In this document: positions 12,744 through 25,095 of the stretch, piece after piece | How the letters are laid out: every line of letters starts with the position of its first letter | Numbering within the stretch: position 1 is the first letter of the stretch | Assembly (NCBI RefSeq): GCF_000189635.1 | Contig: NW_002475926.1 | Coordinates: forward strand, 434,001 to 498,000 | DNA length: 64,000 nt | Source of the DNA: Tetrahymena thermophila SB210 | Lineage: Eukaryota > Ciliophora > Oligohymenophorea > Hymenostomatida > Tetrahymenidae | Reading direction: 5' to 3' | Program-made: the position numbers and the translations under genes | The notes under the pieces: generated by a model | The model's input: the letters and a program-made list of their open reading frames with translations, nothing else | What the model was told of the DNA's origin: nothing | The model's database searches: none

Positions 12744-15700
12744 ATGAGATCTAGATCAAATAAAGTTTCGCCAGGATAAATTAGAGTTTCAGCTGGAATA
12801 TAATCAATTTCAAATACAAGAAATGGATAATCTTCTACACGCAGTAATAATGGAAATAATTAAATATTAATGAGCAATTTAGCTGCAAATGGTATAAATA
12901 ATTAGCAATAGTAACAATAATTATAGATTAGTAACGGATATATGAGTCATAATAATAGCATAAATAATGGAATGAATGGTACTTTTAATGCAAACGGATA
13001 GCATATTATAGCAGAATCAAGGAGTCAACAAAGTTCTCCATTAAACACTCCTAAAAAAAATGGTAGCCATTTGGGATTTAAAAAACTTATTAGTGGCACA
13101 GTGCCCGTAAATTATCATTAATAAGGAATTAATTCTGGTATGAATGGTAATAATAACAATGGAGTTGGTTAATCAAATACATTGAATATATAGTAGAACT
13201 CTGTAAATAGCGTTAATCAAAATAACAGTTTCTAGTTTGGAAGTTATTAAAATGGTGACAGTTTAAAAAGTAAATCAACCTCAATCTAAAAAAAGTAAAA
13301 TAGCAATAGCAACAATAACATCAACAGCAACGGATAAAATAATAATTTCAATCAAAATAATAATTTATAACCAATAAATTCGCGTCCCTCGACTGGCAGA
13401 GGCTAACCAAAAAAAGATTTATAGATTCAATTAGGTTTTGATAATATGGATTTAATTACTAATGGAGGAAATGCTAGCGCTTCTAATGGATAATATGAAA
13501 ATACTTCAGAAGGCACAAATGCTATTTTATCAGCTAAAAATTCCAACTATTCTAATTCAGTTACGCCTACAATTATTAATGGATCAAGTAATCCAAACTC
13601 TAATATAGTAAATAATTATATCAATAACCGTTCTCTCAATAAGCCCTACTAAAGCGCTCATAGAAGAATGACTCCAAACAGACTAACCGGAATAGATAAA
13701 GTAAAAATTTAATTACTCATTAAAAATAGCAATCAATCAATCAGTCATATTATTTGTTCTTCAAAATTAATTTTTGCATTTTTTTGCTTTTAAAAAAATA
13801 AATCTCTTAATTACCTTTAATTAGAAAAGTGAATTGTATTTGTGGTGAATTCAAAATACTTAATTTATTGCTATCCATCACATTACTTTTTATCCTTTTT
13901 CTTTATTTATTTATATTAAATTAAATTTTATCAATCATTTTTCATTTTATAATATTAGATATAGTTGCCGACACCTCAATCTTCTTCAAGAAATAGCTCT
14001 CCCTACTGGAATAGTATGTCAAACAATTCAGCTCGTCATAGAAAATAATAATAATCTCTGATTAACAAAAGTTACAATGGTAACAAAGAAAATAATTAAT
14101 ATCTTGAAGGTTAATAAATTATACTATCAAGCCAACAATAAAATAACAACCAGCTAAATTTAGCGAATGGTGCTCAACCAAGCGGATAAACTTAATTTAT
14201 GAGAATTAACAACAAGAGTCCTATTAACAGTGCAAGATCTAGCAGTTATAATAATAATAATAATATTAACAACAACAATAATTAAGTTTAGAATAATGGA
14301 TAAACTAATGGGTAACAGTAAAGCAATTAAACATAATTCGAAAGGTCTAATCACTCACCTTTGATAAGTAAACTTTTAATCATTCCAAACAGCACAAGAT
14401 CATCTAGCTCTAACAATAATAATCGAAACAAAAGTGGGAGGAGTATTTTAAAATAGAGACAAATAGGTATTATGAATAATAATAGCTTTAATGGAGCAGA
14501 AGATAATCCAAAAGCAAGTGCTGAATCTACTAGAAATAGTGGTGATTATAATTAAAATAATATTACGAACAATATAAGTAATGGACATAATGTAAATTAC
14601 TTTTAAAACTCTTAAACAGTTCGTCAGAGCCATGCAAAAAGTACTTAAAAAGAAAAATCTTCACAAAATACTTCTTACAATACAAATAATGAAGAGAGAT
14701 TGAATATGCCACTTATCAACCCTTTACAGTAAATACCAAATAATCAATAATAATATAATCCATTAAACTAATTAAATAATAAGTTAAACAACATTCACAC
14801 TAACGAGTTTCTTTAAAACACTTAACAAGCTGTTTAGCAATAGCAATAGCAACAATAAGAATATGAATAAAATCCTTCTGGCTCAAATAGCTAAAATAAC
14901 AGTAATGTGAATTAAAATTAAAATTAGCAATAGCCTTAAAATACAGCTAATCCTGAATAATAAACACAACCAAACAAAGGGGTATTAAACATGAAGTATT
15001 CATTTAGGACAAGAAAAGGATTTATGCCTAACAATCCTAATAAGGTTAATTAAGACACCTATATCATACACTAAAATATAAATAAAAAACCTTGGTAGCA
15101 TTTCTATTCAGTGTGTGATGGACACGGAGTATTTGGCCATGATGTTTCAGGTTTTCTAAAAAGATTATTACCTTTACTATTCAGCGAATAAAGTGACAGG
15201 CTCGAACAAGATCCTAGAAAAGTTTTAAATGAAATATATGAAGAGGCTAATGAGAAGTTAAATTATGAAAGCAACATAGATATCTTATTTAGTGGTAGTA
15301 CAGTTGTCTCAGTATATTTTCATAAAAATAGCATATTTTGCGCAAATATCGGAGATTCCCGTGCTATCCTTGGTAAAAAAAATACACAAGATAAATGGTC
15401 AGTAATTCCCCTCTCTAGAGATCATAAGCCTAGTGACAGCGAAGAAGCATAAAGAATCATAGCTGAAAATGGCCGAATTGAGGCATTCAAAGATTAGGAA
15501 GGAAAACCTATAGGTCCAACAAGGGTTTGGCTTAAAAATGAAAATGTTCCAGGTTTAGCTATGACCAGAAGTATGGGTGATACAGTAGCCGAAAGTGTTG
15601 GAGTCACTTGGAGGCCTGAAATAATTGAATATGAGTTAAGCTATAATGATAAAATATTAGTGCTAGCTAGTGATGGTGTTTGGGAATTTATAGATAATAA

Positions 15701-15851
15701 AGAAATAATCAAAATGATTGCTCCTTACTATTAAAGAAATGACATAGAAGGAGCTTGTGAGTGTCTCCTTTAAGAAGCCCATTTACGTTGGACAAGAGAA
15801 TGTAATGTAATAGATGACATCTCATTTATTATAATCTTTATGAATATGTGA
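12744..15851 (+). CDS. PP2C-type protein phosphatase with ~660-residue Q/N-rich extension
   Basis: A Mg/Mn-dependent Ser/Thr phosphatase (PPM family). Exons 12744-13700 and 13959-15851 (intron 258 nt, phase 0) encode 949 aa. Residues 1 to about 660 are low-complexity Asn, Gln, Ser and Gly with many glutamines written TAA or TAG. The catalytic domain starts near residue 664. It shows KVNQDTYII, the metal motif VCDGHG, FSGSTVVS, ANIGDSRAIL, LSRDHKP, GLAMTRSMGD, LASDGVWEF and a final IDDIS. The metal-binding aspartates in DGHG, SDGVW and DDIS are all present, so activity is expected. No signal peptide or membrane span. The extension is probably disordered and could mediate condensation or docking. 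The intron lies inside the disordered part. Confidence 0.93.
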
Positions 15852-16401
15852 GTTTCACATAAATAACAACTAATAACAATATATAAGATTTTAATAGTAT
15901 TTTTAAAGCAACCTAAATAACAAAATAAGCTGACTGGCTAGCTTGCTAGTACACTCGTTGACTTATTTCCTTATTTATTAACTTATTTACATAAAAGACT
16001 TAAAAAATTGCAAAGCATATAAATAATTAATTAGCCAATTCAAAAATAAATGATAAAAAATATTAATTTCAATATTTAAAATAAATATCAATAAAACTGA
16101 AAAATAAATATGTATATAATAATCATATTTAGCTTTTATATAATAAAATTATTATTACTAAATATTAACAATAATTAATTATTAATTACTTAATCTTCAC
16201 ATTTGCTTTTATTAAATTTTGTTCAAAGTTAGTGATTTATTTTATATTATCACTTTATATATGTATCTTTGCAAATATTATTTAGTTTTAAAATTTTTTA
16301 CATTCATTTAATTAGTCAATATAAAGATTTATATTCTTGTATTCTTTTTAAAAAAAAATACCAAATTTTGCTTTTACCGAAATAATTATTTTTAAATTAA
16401 A
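15852..16401. other. Intergenic, no gene seen
   Basis: AT-rich spacer between two plus-strand genes. Nothing recognisable beyond a short CTAGC/GCTAG repeat near 15935. Confidence 0.6.
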
Positions 16402-16931
16402 ATGTCTGCCAATTAGTAAAATTATTCATATGAAAGCTCTCAGCTGAAAATAAATTTGTAAATAATGGAAGAAGATTTTAATTCTTTACTTATAAAAATA
16501 TAAAGCAGTATGAATAAGGTTTTATTTATTTATTTATTTAACGCTCACAATATATTTTAATAAATAAATTTGTTAATATGTTAGATGTCCTCAAACAATA
16601 TAGCTCTTTCGGAGCTATTGAAGCAAAGCGCAACAGAATATTGTGAGGAAGTTATAAAAGCTAAAAATTTACTCTAAAGTATAATATCTGATTGCGAAAA
16701 TATCCAAGACTACTTTATACATATTGAAATTCTTTAAAAGAAAATGTAAAAAATATTTTGTTAAACAAATTCAATCAAATTATAAAGATAAACTTATAAA
16801 TAAATATTAATGAAAATTAAAATTTTTGTTTCTTTGTATTAAATAGAAGTCACTTTAGGTTAATCGTAGAGGAGATTGCTAAAATAAAAGAAAGAGAGCT
16901 CATAGAGGTTGAGTTAGATAACAAATAATGA
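16402..16931 (+). CDS. Small helical (coiled-coil) protein
   Basis: Three exons (16402-16518, 16585-16745, 16847-16931) join in phases 0 and 2 to give 120 aa ending at TGA. The sequence is almost wholly predicted helix with heptad-like hydrophobics, an acidic and basic mix, and no signal or membrane segment. Size and pattern would fit a small subunit of a helical-bundle complex; Mediator Med22/Med21 or a BLOC-type subunit are possibilities, but I see no decisive motif. Both introns have clean GT...TAG borders and the reading frame holds only when they are removed, which supports a real gene. Confidence 0.65.
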
Positions 16932-17476
16932 TACATATCATTCAATATTTATTTAATCTATAATATAAACATATAAAAACAAAGATTATTAGAAAATAAC
17001 ATTAAGTTAATCTAAAAATTATATAAAAATAATTTGTCCAAATTTACTTTTAAATAATAATTATAAAAATATTTTCAAATCTGAATCTTTTTTATGCTTA
17101 GTTTCTTGTTATACTTTAGTTTTTATTTATATTTTATAAATGAATTTCTAACAGAAATATCAAAAGATAATTTACAAAATTTTGTTTACTTGCAAATTCT
17201 ATGCTTACATTAATGAATAACGTGGATAGTCAATCCAAAAATATTTTTTTTAATTAAAATTTTTGATTAAATCAATTTCAGAATACTCCAAATTTATTTT
17301 AATTTACACTCCATGAAATATTTAGATTTCCTAGTAAATGAATTTTTATAAATTAATTTTAATTAAAATTATTAATTAATTAGCTAATTTATAATATAAA
17401 ATAACTAGTAACTAATTATTATTTTTTTATTTGATTAAATAATTTTTATAAGTAAATAAATTATTCATTTAAATAT
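16932..17476. other. Intergenic, no gene seen
   Basis: AT-rich spacer between two plus-strand genes. No coding frame or notable repeat. Confidence 0.6.
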
Positions 17477-18637
17477 ATGGAGAGAAAAGAGAGCTTTTAA
17501 AATTTTTAATAAAAATAAAAAAATAAAATACCCTTTGTTGTTTGCAATGAGAAATAATCTAGTTATATTATTGGATAGACAATTAGTTGCTCAGAAAATA
17601 GTCGGCTTGAGTTCAAGAATTACTAGTGGCCTTTTACAAGTAGCAGAAATAAAGACTTGGAGTTGATTTTACTTAAAACTATTTGTAGCTTTCTTAATAG
17701 AGAGGGAGGTACAATACTTATTGGAGTTACTGATCAAAAGAAAGTTGAAGGAGTTTAAATTGAGAACGTAGATGATGTAAAAAAATATTTCGATTCCTTA
17801 AAGGAAAAGTTCTATCCTAAACCTTAAGGCCTCATAAAAACAGTAGAAATACCAATCAGAAAGTTTATAGATGAAGAACAGTATTTTTGGATTCCAAATA
17901 CTTATGTTATTAGAATTGAAGTTAAGTAAGGAAAGTTAGATAGATTTTATACATTCAAAACTGCTTCGTAAATGTTTTCTGCATTTAGAGAAGATGCAAG
18001 TGCTATTTTAATTAAAGATATAGATGAAATATAAGAATAAATATACATTAAAAGCTAACATCCAGTCGACCCATCTAAATAAATTGTATACGAGGAACCT
18101 GATTAAGAGGGACTTTAAGAAAGTTATGATGCCTAAAAGTCTAAGGTTTATGAAAATAAAGGAAATTATATTGCATTCACTAATTTATACAAAAACTACT
18201 TCAAGAATTTCATAAAATTTTTAGATAAAAAGTTAAAAGAAAGAAAAATTTATAATGTAGAATTTTTCGAAATATCTGATTATGCATTATTTATTAGCCA
18301 TTAAAAAATGATGAAGCTTTATAATTAAATAGAAGATATAGTTAATGAGTATTATGAAGAGATAAAATAAGTCACTATTAGTTTTTAAGATTTGTAGTTT
18401 GGTTTTCCTAAAAAGTCTTTAACTATAAAAGTCTACACTGATGAAGAATAAGAAATGGTTTTAGAAATTATTTAATAAATAAAATGTTAATTTAAAATAA
18501 AAGAATTTAATGGATATAATGAAATCTTTCTATTTAACATTTAATCTTTTGAGGATTTAGTCACTATTTATTAATATTTCAAAGATATTTCTTTAAAAGT
18601 ATACATTACTCTCACAAAACCTGATAAAAAATAGTGA
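17477..18637 (+). CDS. AlbA_2/Schlafen-like domain protein (copy S1)
   Basis: Single exon, 386 aa, TGA stop. Residues about 36-180 form an AlbA_2 (Schlafen N-terminal) domain: SENSRLEFK at 39-47, then TICSFLNREGGTILIGVTD at 68-86, then alternating strands to an RIEVKQGK segment. In mammalian Schlafen RNases the catalytic acids are an E-x4-E pair and an Asp after the GG strand; here E40, E45 and D86 occupy those places, so nuclease activity is possible (inference). Residues about 200-386 share a pattern with the genes at 19911 and 29834: NLYKNYFKNFIKFL, then EFFEISDYALFI, then FNGYNEIFLFNIQSFEDL. This defines a two-domain family. No membrane span. No neighbour forms an obvious operon-like unit, but three relatives lie within 20 kb. 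Confidence 0.8.
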
Positions 18638-19910
18638 AAAAAAAAAGATATTTATTCCCTTTATTTGTATAAATCTTGCCTTAATTTATTCAATATTTAT
18701 CTAATTATTTCATCTTTAACAGAAGTAATAATAAATTTATTTTATATAATTTTAATTATTAATTGATAAAGTTTTTTTTTTTTTTGAGTTTTTTTAAATT
18801 AGAATTTGATTAAATGTTTCAAATTGTTAATATTTAAATATCAATAAATAGAAAAAAATAAATACAAAGTTAAATGAATATCAACTATATTTAAAAGGGA
18901 TCTAAAAATAATATCATATTAATTATTGTTAGAATTTATAAAAAATCATTTAGTTTTCATAAAATAATCAATCAACATTTAATTTCTTTTAAAACAGATT
19001 TACAAATTTTTAATATTTTTTTAATTACCACTACCCTTTATTTAGTTTAATGTAGTTGTTTCTTATGAAGAAACTATTTAAGTAAAAGTTAGATCTAATG
19101 ATACAATCAAGCTAGTAAAAAATTAAATTAAAATGATTACTGAAATTTAAAAATTAAGAATTAAAAGGCAATAAAACTCTCTAAGACTATAATATCAAAA
19201 ATTTAGACAATTTATATATAGCACTCAACAATAACGATTGATCAAAATATTATTATAAATACATAAATCCTTTTAATTAAAACTTAGTTTCTCTCCTCAA
19301 TCTTTTTTAAACAGATTTATGATGAACTAAAATTTTATATTAAATTAATCCCAGTATTTAATATTAATTAATTAAAAATTATATATAGCACATTCAGCTA
19401 TTAAATTCTTATGGATGTGAAAACTTAAGAATTTAATCCAATATTTGCTATTAAGTATATTAATTAAAATTAAATAAATAATTATATTTCAATTTTTATC
19501 ATATTTGTAAAAATTATTTTTAATTTAATTATGTTATTTTAAATTATTAAATTCAAATAATATTTTTATTTAGCATAATATATGCTTAATTAGTTTAAAA
19601 AAAAATTAATTATTTAATAAATATGTAATTTCAAAAAATTTTTAATTTAAAAAATTTCATTTAAATTTTAGAAATATTTAGAAATTAGAAACTATAGTAT
19701 GTATAGTCAAATTATTAGAGATTTTGGAATTAAGAAAAGAGCAATGATTAAGAGGGATTTTATTAGTGAAGAAATAAATTTTAAAATGATTGGTTAATTA
19801 AATTCTAAAATTTATTTTAAACAGTTAAAATAAATCTAATAAATAAATACTTATTTTAATAAATTTAAAAGATTTTAGTTTATTAACTAATCAAAAAATA
19901 TACTATTAAG
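18638..19910. other. Intergenic with possible gene remnants
   Basis: Spacer between S1 and the truncated relative S3. Two short stretches look weakly coding: about 19046-19255 (ubiquitin-like, listed separately) and 19698-19795 (a basic helical peptide starting MYSQIIRDFG). No AlbA_2 N-terminal domain for S3 was found here, so the S3 N-terminus seems lost rather than spliced in. Confidence 0.45.
19046..19255 (+). pseudogene. Possible degenerate ubiquitin-like fragment
   Basis: Frame starting TTT AAT GTA reads VVVSYEETIQVKVRSNDTIK, then VKNQIK, resembling the first two strands and helix of a ubiquitin fold (x-V-x-S-x-D-T-I-x-x-V-K-x-x-I). After about 28 unmatched residues comes STQQQRLI, resembling the ubiquitin DQQRLI turn. 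There is no start ATG, no GT-AG intron to remove the unmatched part, and no C-terminal GG. It is at best a relic; the match may be chance. Confidence 0.25.
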
Positions 19911-20750
19911 ATGGAGAGTCTAAAGCATAGAGATAAAAATCGTTACATAGTTTAAGAAATGTTTTTCAATAAAAAGGCTCTCTTAGATTAAAAAGCTAAA
20001 TTACTTAAACTAAGAGCATACTAGTATTTTTAAAAAGAATACGTTTGCATTTTGAACTTATTTAAAGATAAAAGAGGTTAATTTTTAACTTTGCTTAGTT
20101 GGTTTTTAAACCATCATAGAATCGATTTTAAATTTATAGAGTGTTTTTAATATTTTATATTCATATCATCAAGTGACATAGCCAGGCTTTCTAATCTAGT
20201 TTTTTAATTTACAGAACTTATAAAACCAAATTTAGCTCACTTTGTTTACAATTATTAGAACCTAAAATTTGGATAGATAAGGTTTTAGCTATTAGTAAGA
20301 TTTAAATCTAAAAAACAAGAAATTTAAATTGAAAATTTACTTAAAAATTTCAATTGTGTGACTTATACAGAATATAAATATATGATTATTTTCTTTTTTG
20401 ACTATAGAGGGTTCATGACTTCGCAAATAGAGTTATAGAAAAACTAAATAGAATACGATTTCTATTACAGCTAGCCTAGAGTAGTGAGGAAAGAAGTACT
20501 TTTTCAGAATGAATAAAAAATAGAATTTTTTTAACTAAGGCAAAAACTTGATTATTTTTATAATACTAAATCAGAGAATATAAATGATAAAATATGTGAA
20601 AAAAATAATCTAGTGAATCTTGTATAGCCAATAAAGGATTTGATATATTACATTGATTTTTCTTTTATAAGTTTTTACAAAATGAAGGTGAACAAAGAAT
20701 TTATTGAACTAATTTAAAATGTAAATGAATCTAAAAACTTAAATTTATGA
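19911..20750 (+). CDS. N-terminally truncated relative of the AlbA_2-like family (copy S3)
   Basis: Single open frame, 279 aa, TGA stop. It aligns with the second half of the gene at 29834: KLLKLRAYQYFQKEYVCILN against KLLKLKAYQCFQTEYVCLLN, then YNYQNLKFGQIRFQLLVRF, IQIENLLKNFN, and FFFDYRGFMTSQ then YDFYYSQP. The AlbA_2 half present in S1 and S2 is missing, and I found no upstream exon carrying it. The first ATG follows TATTAAG, which could be a splice acceptor, so a distant or decayed first exon is conceivable. The last 90 residues are unique. The frame is intact over 840 nt, so it may still be expressed. I call it a truncated paralogue, probably on the way to a pseudogene. Confidence 0.6.
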
Positions 20751-21064
20751 TTTTTCATTGTAAATAATAATAAATTGAAATAGCTTCTATATATTTCAAA
20801 TACAATAATAATTAATAAATTTCCTAATCAATCATTGTTAAATTTCTAACTTTTGATGACATAAATTAATTATCATTTTTTTTAAAGTAAAAAAGCAATT
20901 CAACTGAATTTTGAAGGCTTTTGACAGCACTAAAAAGAGATAATTTTAGTTTAAAGATATTATGTTTTAAATATTATAATGAAAAAAAATATTTATTTTT
21001 TATATAAATTTATATATTTATTTTTTAAACAATTTTAAAATAGATTTATTAATCTTATTTTTCA
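20751..21064. other. Short intergenic between convergent genes
   Basis: AT-rich 3'-to-3' spacer between S3 (+) and the first pepsin-like gene (-). Nothing recognised. Confidence 0.6.
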
Positions 21065-22189
21065 TCAAACCTTTTCTTCTCTCAAATATTTAGAAAAATT
21101 TTCAGATTTTTAAGCCAACAATTAAGGGTTCAAATTTTCAACTCTTTCAGCAAAAAAGGTGTTTTGAGTATTTGCATCATAAGCAAAATAGTAGGAAGTC
21201 AAAATTTAATTACCAATAATAAAAGCTCTCTCGCCATCAATAACTTTGAACATCAATCTATAAATTCCATCTACAATTTTTTTAGTATAAACAGAAGGAA
21301 CTAAAGATAGAATATAAGGACTCATATCTTCAGTTAGTATAGTAATCTTAATAGGTTCTAAACCTTCAATGGTATCTATATAATACTCCTTGAAAATTCC
21401 GATACCGCTAACTGTTATTTAATAACCTCTTTCTTTTAAAATTGCAAGCATTTACTCAAAAACATTCAAATCTATTGAAGATAAAGCAGAATCAAAATTA
21501 ATGTAGTATTTTTTATAGCCACTAATTTTTTAACCAAAGTAAGTTGTTTCTCCATTTGAGTAAAATGTACAATCATAAACGTAAGTATCAGATTTATCTA
21601 CATACATTTTCACGAAACTACTACCTTTTTTGATAAACTCTGGATTTGGCTCACCAAGATTTATTTGTCCAATAATATCATCCGAAGTAAAATATGAAAG
21701 ATATTTATTGAAAAAAGTTATATACACTCTAGGTTAAGAAATCAATCCTTCTTGATTAAGTTGCTTCAATAGTGACAATTATTTAGTATCATCATTAACT
21801 TTACCAAAACATAAGCTTCTAGTGTACAAAGTTAAGTTTAAGTTATCAAGTGTATTGTATTGAGCAAAAACAACTCTGGCTTAGAAGTTACCCATTTAAA
21901 ATTAAGCCTCATAGTCATTTACTCCATAAGTAGTTGTTCCACTAGGAACTGCACCACAAGTTTAAATCTTGCGATAATCTGTTCTGATAAAGTCAATTTC
22001 ATTGGAACAATAATAGAATTCAGCTTTTGCTTCTATTTTGCAGTTTTCAGTTCCAAAATTAGCATTAAATAAAATGGAGTTCTCTTCACGGTCAAACTTT
22101 AATGGAATTTCAAGCAAAGCATGAGTAGTTAAAATAAAGCTTGCAGAAATTATAAGCAAACTAAAGGTATTTTTTTTAGTAATCGTCAT
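21065..22189 (-). CDS. Secreted pepsin-fold (A1-like) protein, catalytic sites degenerate (copy A)
   Basis: Single exon, 374 aa. Residues 1-24 are a signal peptide (KNTFSLLIISASFILTTHA). The layout follows aspartic proteases of the pepsin family: an N-lobe with paired Cys; RVYITFFNKYLSYFTSDDII followed by GQINLGEPNPEF (the ISQ...FS...G..I.LG flap region); and near the C-terminus FIIGNQILTSYYFAYD, matching ILGD-x-FL-x-x-YY-x-x-FD. The expected second D-T/S-G is FDSALSS and the first site lies in FNANFGTE, so both catalytic Asp-Thr-Gly motifs are altered. I infer a non-proteolytic secreted or vacuolar protein. Copy B, 2.9 kb away on the same strand, is highly similar with identical 15-20 residue blocks. 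Assignment to the fold is by motif order only. Confidence 0.7.
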
Positions 22190-25095
22190 CCCTTTTTAGT
22201 TTAATTAACTTTTATCTAATAATGTTTAATCATATAAAAAATATTTACTCAATTTAGACTTTGTTCTGTCAAATTTGATAAATTTATATTTCTGGTAGAT
22301 TAGAAAATTTTTTATTATGGATCAACTAACTAATCAGGAAAATTATAAAGGACAGTCACTTTTTTCTAGCCATAAAATCTGATTAATTTTTTTAGAATTA
22401 TTTTTTGTATAAATCAATTAAAAAATATGAAGTAAAATAATAAAAAATTTATGATTCTCAATCAAGTAAACCATAAAAAATATCAGATTCTTAAATAATT
22501 TTAAACTTTCTAACAAACAAGAACTATATTTATTTTAAGTATAGACTTTGAACTATATTTTAAGTTTAGAGTTTTTATTTATAACTAGAAATCATCCATT
22601 TTTGAATAAAATTTGTTTTTTTTCTTTCAAACTTTTATAGAAAAAAGTAAATTAAATAAAAAAATTTCATTAATATAGAAAAGAAATATGTTTATAGTAA
22701 AATATAACAATATTTTAACATATTCAGATTAATGCTTCTTTGAACTTTCTTTTATAAGAGTTAATCAGAAATTTAATAATATTACACATACAACAAATTA
22801 AATAAAGCATGCAAAGCAATAGTTTATGAAAATAAAATTAATCTTAAATTTGAAAAGATAAAAGAATATAGATCAATAAACTATTAAATATTTAAATCCT
22901 ATTACTCATTCTTAATTACTCAATTCCATAATTAAATAAGTAGTAAATTGAAATACTTTACAATTAAATGGTTTCCAAATTTAACAAATTTCTTTTTTAA
23001 TATTACAAAAGCTAAAAATTAAAAAGTAAAAATTAACTTAAATTGTAGTATAAAATACAGGTCAAAAATAAATAACATTTTCAAAGTGAACTAAACTCTA
23101 TTTAATATATTAATTAAGATAATTTTTTTATATGAAGTACTAATTTATTTAAAAATAATAAAAATAAGAAAATTTATTGATAAATAATATTTATTAAAAA
23201 AATGATCTAATATTTTAGTCTTTAAAAAAAATTTTCACAAGTATCTTGCTTATAAAGTATTATTTTAAATAGAAATTCAAAATAATCGATAATTTTTTAT
23301 AAAAAAGAAAAAACTGAGAACATTTTCCTCTAAATTTAGCCTTAAACTTAGTAAAAATTGATAAATGAAATAAATCAAATCTTTAATTTATTTTAGATAA
23401 ATTTTAAGTAAAAGATTTCTCCTTAAATCACTTTTAAAATCTATGTAGGAAGGAAGTAATTAATTAAATTATAATTATTTGAAGGTTATATTTATATAAA
23501 AATATCAAAATTAATTTCATAAAAATGAACTATAAATAAATATTTATTTTTATTCAAAAATTTATTTAATCTTTATTTTCAGTCTTAATTTAATATCATT
23601 AAATTTTTTAATAAATAAGTTAACTTTTTGAAATACGTAATAAAGTTAAAAATAATTTTGATAGTAAATAAAAACTAATTGCTATCAATCCTCATATTTA
23701 AGACTAAGTTGTATTAAAGTATAAAAATTTTTTTTGGAAACTTGTTCATGCATTAATAAGGTGTTCTTTTATATAGACTGATAATCTTATCTATTAATTA
23801 TGTTAAATAAAAAAAATATATTTAAAAATATATAAAATACTGCTGGAACTCTTAAAAGTATAGTCTAATTTATTTAATAAGTAATATTTTTGCAAAATTA
23901 GTAAAATAATAAGAGAAAATTTTTTGAGTAATTTAAATAATCGTTAGTAAAATTTTTTTTTAATTAAAATGCATAAAAGATATTTTTATTTTGAAAAGTA
24001 GAGGAAGATGGTACACTAATTTATTAGGATTGATAGCATTTTATATTTATTTATAATTAATTCAACCATAATTTAAATTTTAAATTTCATTATGAAGATA
24101 AAATTTTATTTTACTATTTATTAAATAAATTATTTAATTTTTTTAAATAATCTGAATAAAAAATATTTTAAATTTTTTCTAATTAGGGAATTTAAATTTT
24201 AATTTAAAAAATTCAAATGTAAAATTGATTATTAATGTTAAAAAAATCTTTCTTGAATATTTAATACTTTGAAATAGAGAAATTAAAATTGTTTTTTAAC
24301 TTAAATATATTCTAAAAGAAAAAATTTATTCTGATCAATATTTAAAAATACAAAAATTAAGAGACTAATTATGCTTTAAACTAATTAGTTAATATATTAA
24401 ATAAACTTTAAGATGAATATTTTAACTTTACTAATTTCATTTTTTGAAATCTTAATAAAATATAAGTTTTACAATTACACTAATATTATTTATTAAAATA
24501 AGTACCTAAAATGATGAAGATAGTGGTAATTTTTAAGAATAAATAAAAAAATTTAAATAATTAATAACCTAAAAATTGAATTAATTTAAAAATATAGATT
24601 TAAAAAAAGGAAAAAATTTTAGAGAATTTGTTAGAAATTTAGTTTCAAATAAATTATTAAATTTATTATGTTATTTTCTTAATTAGCTTTTTTAAAATGA
24701 AAGTGAGAAAATAATTTTTTGAATTTTTGTAAAAATAAAATTCATCTAAAAGTCAAAACTTATAATTCATAAATAAACCAAAAATTATGATATTTTATTT
24801 GTTTTTCTAAAATATTAGTGAATCTTTTGTTTATATCAAAAAATTTTTTAATTTTATTAAGAAATTGTAATTTTTGTTAATTAAAAAATTTATTTATTTT
24901 ATTTAAAAATTATTGTTTAGAAATTACTTTTGCAAATTGTGATTTTCTAATTAAAATTGAGAAGGAGAAAAAAAGTTGATTATAATTTTTAAATTTTAAT
25001 TTTTAATATACTTTTAAAAACATAAAATATTTTTAATTTATAATTATATATGTTTGTTTCATTACAATTTTAAATAACTTCTAATACTTTTTATA
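22190..25095. other. 2.9-kb AT-rich spacer between the tandem copies
   Basis: No gene seen on either strand. Long A/T runs dominate. The part next to 22190 should hold the promoter of copy A. Confidence 0.55.

Noticed and set aside
14160-14633. Minus-strand open stretches inside the phosphatase gene
   Set aside because: They are antisense shadows of the Asn/Gln-rich repeats of the real plus-strand frame.
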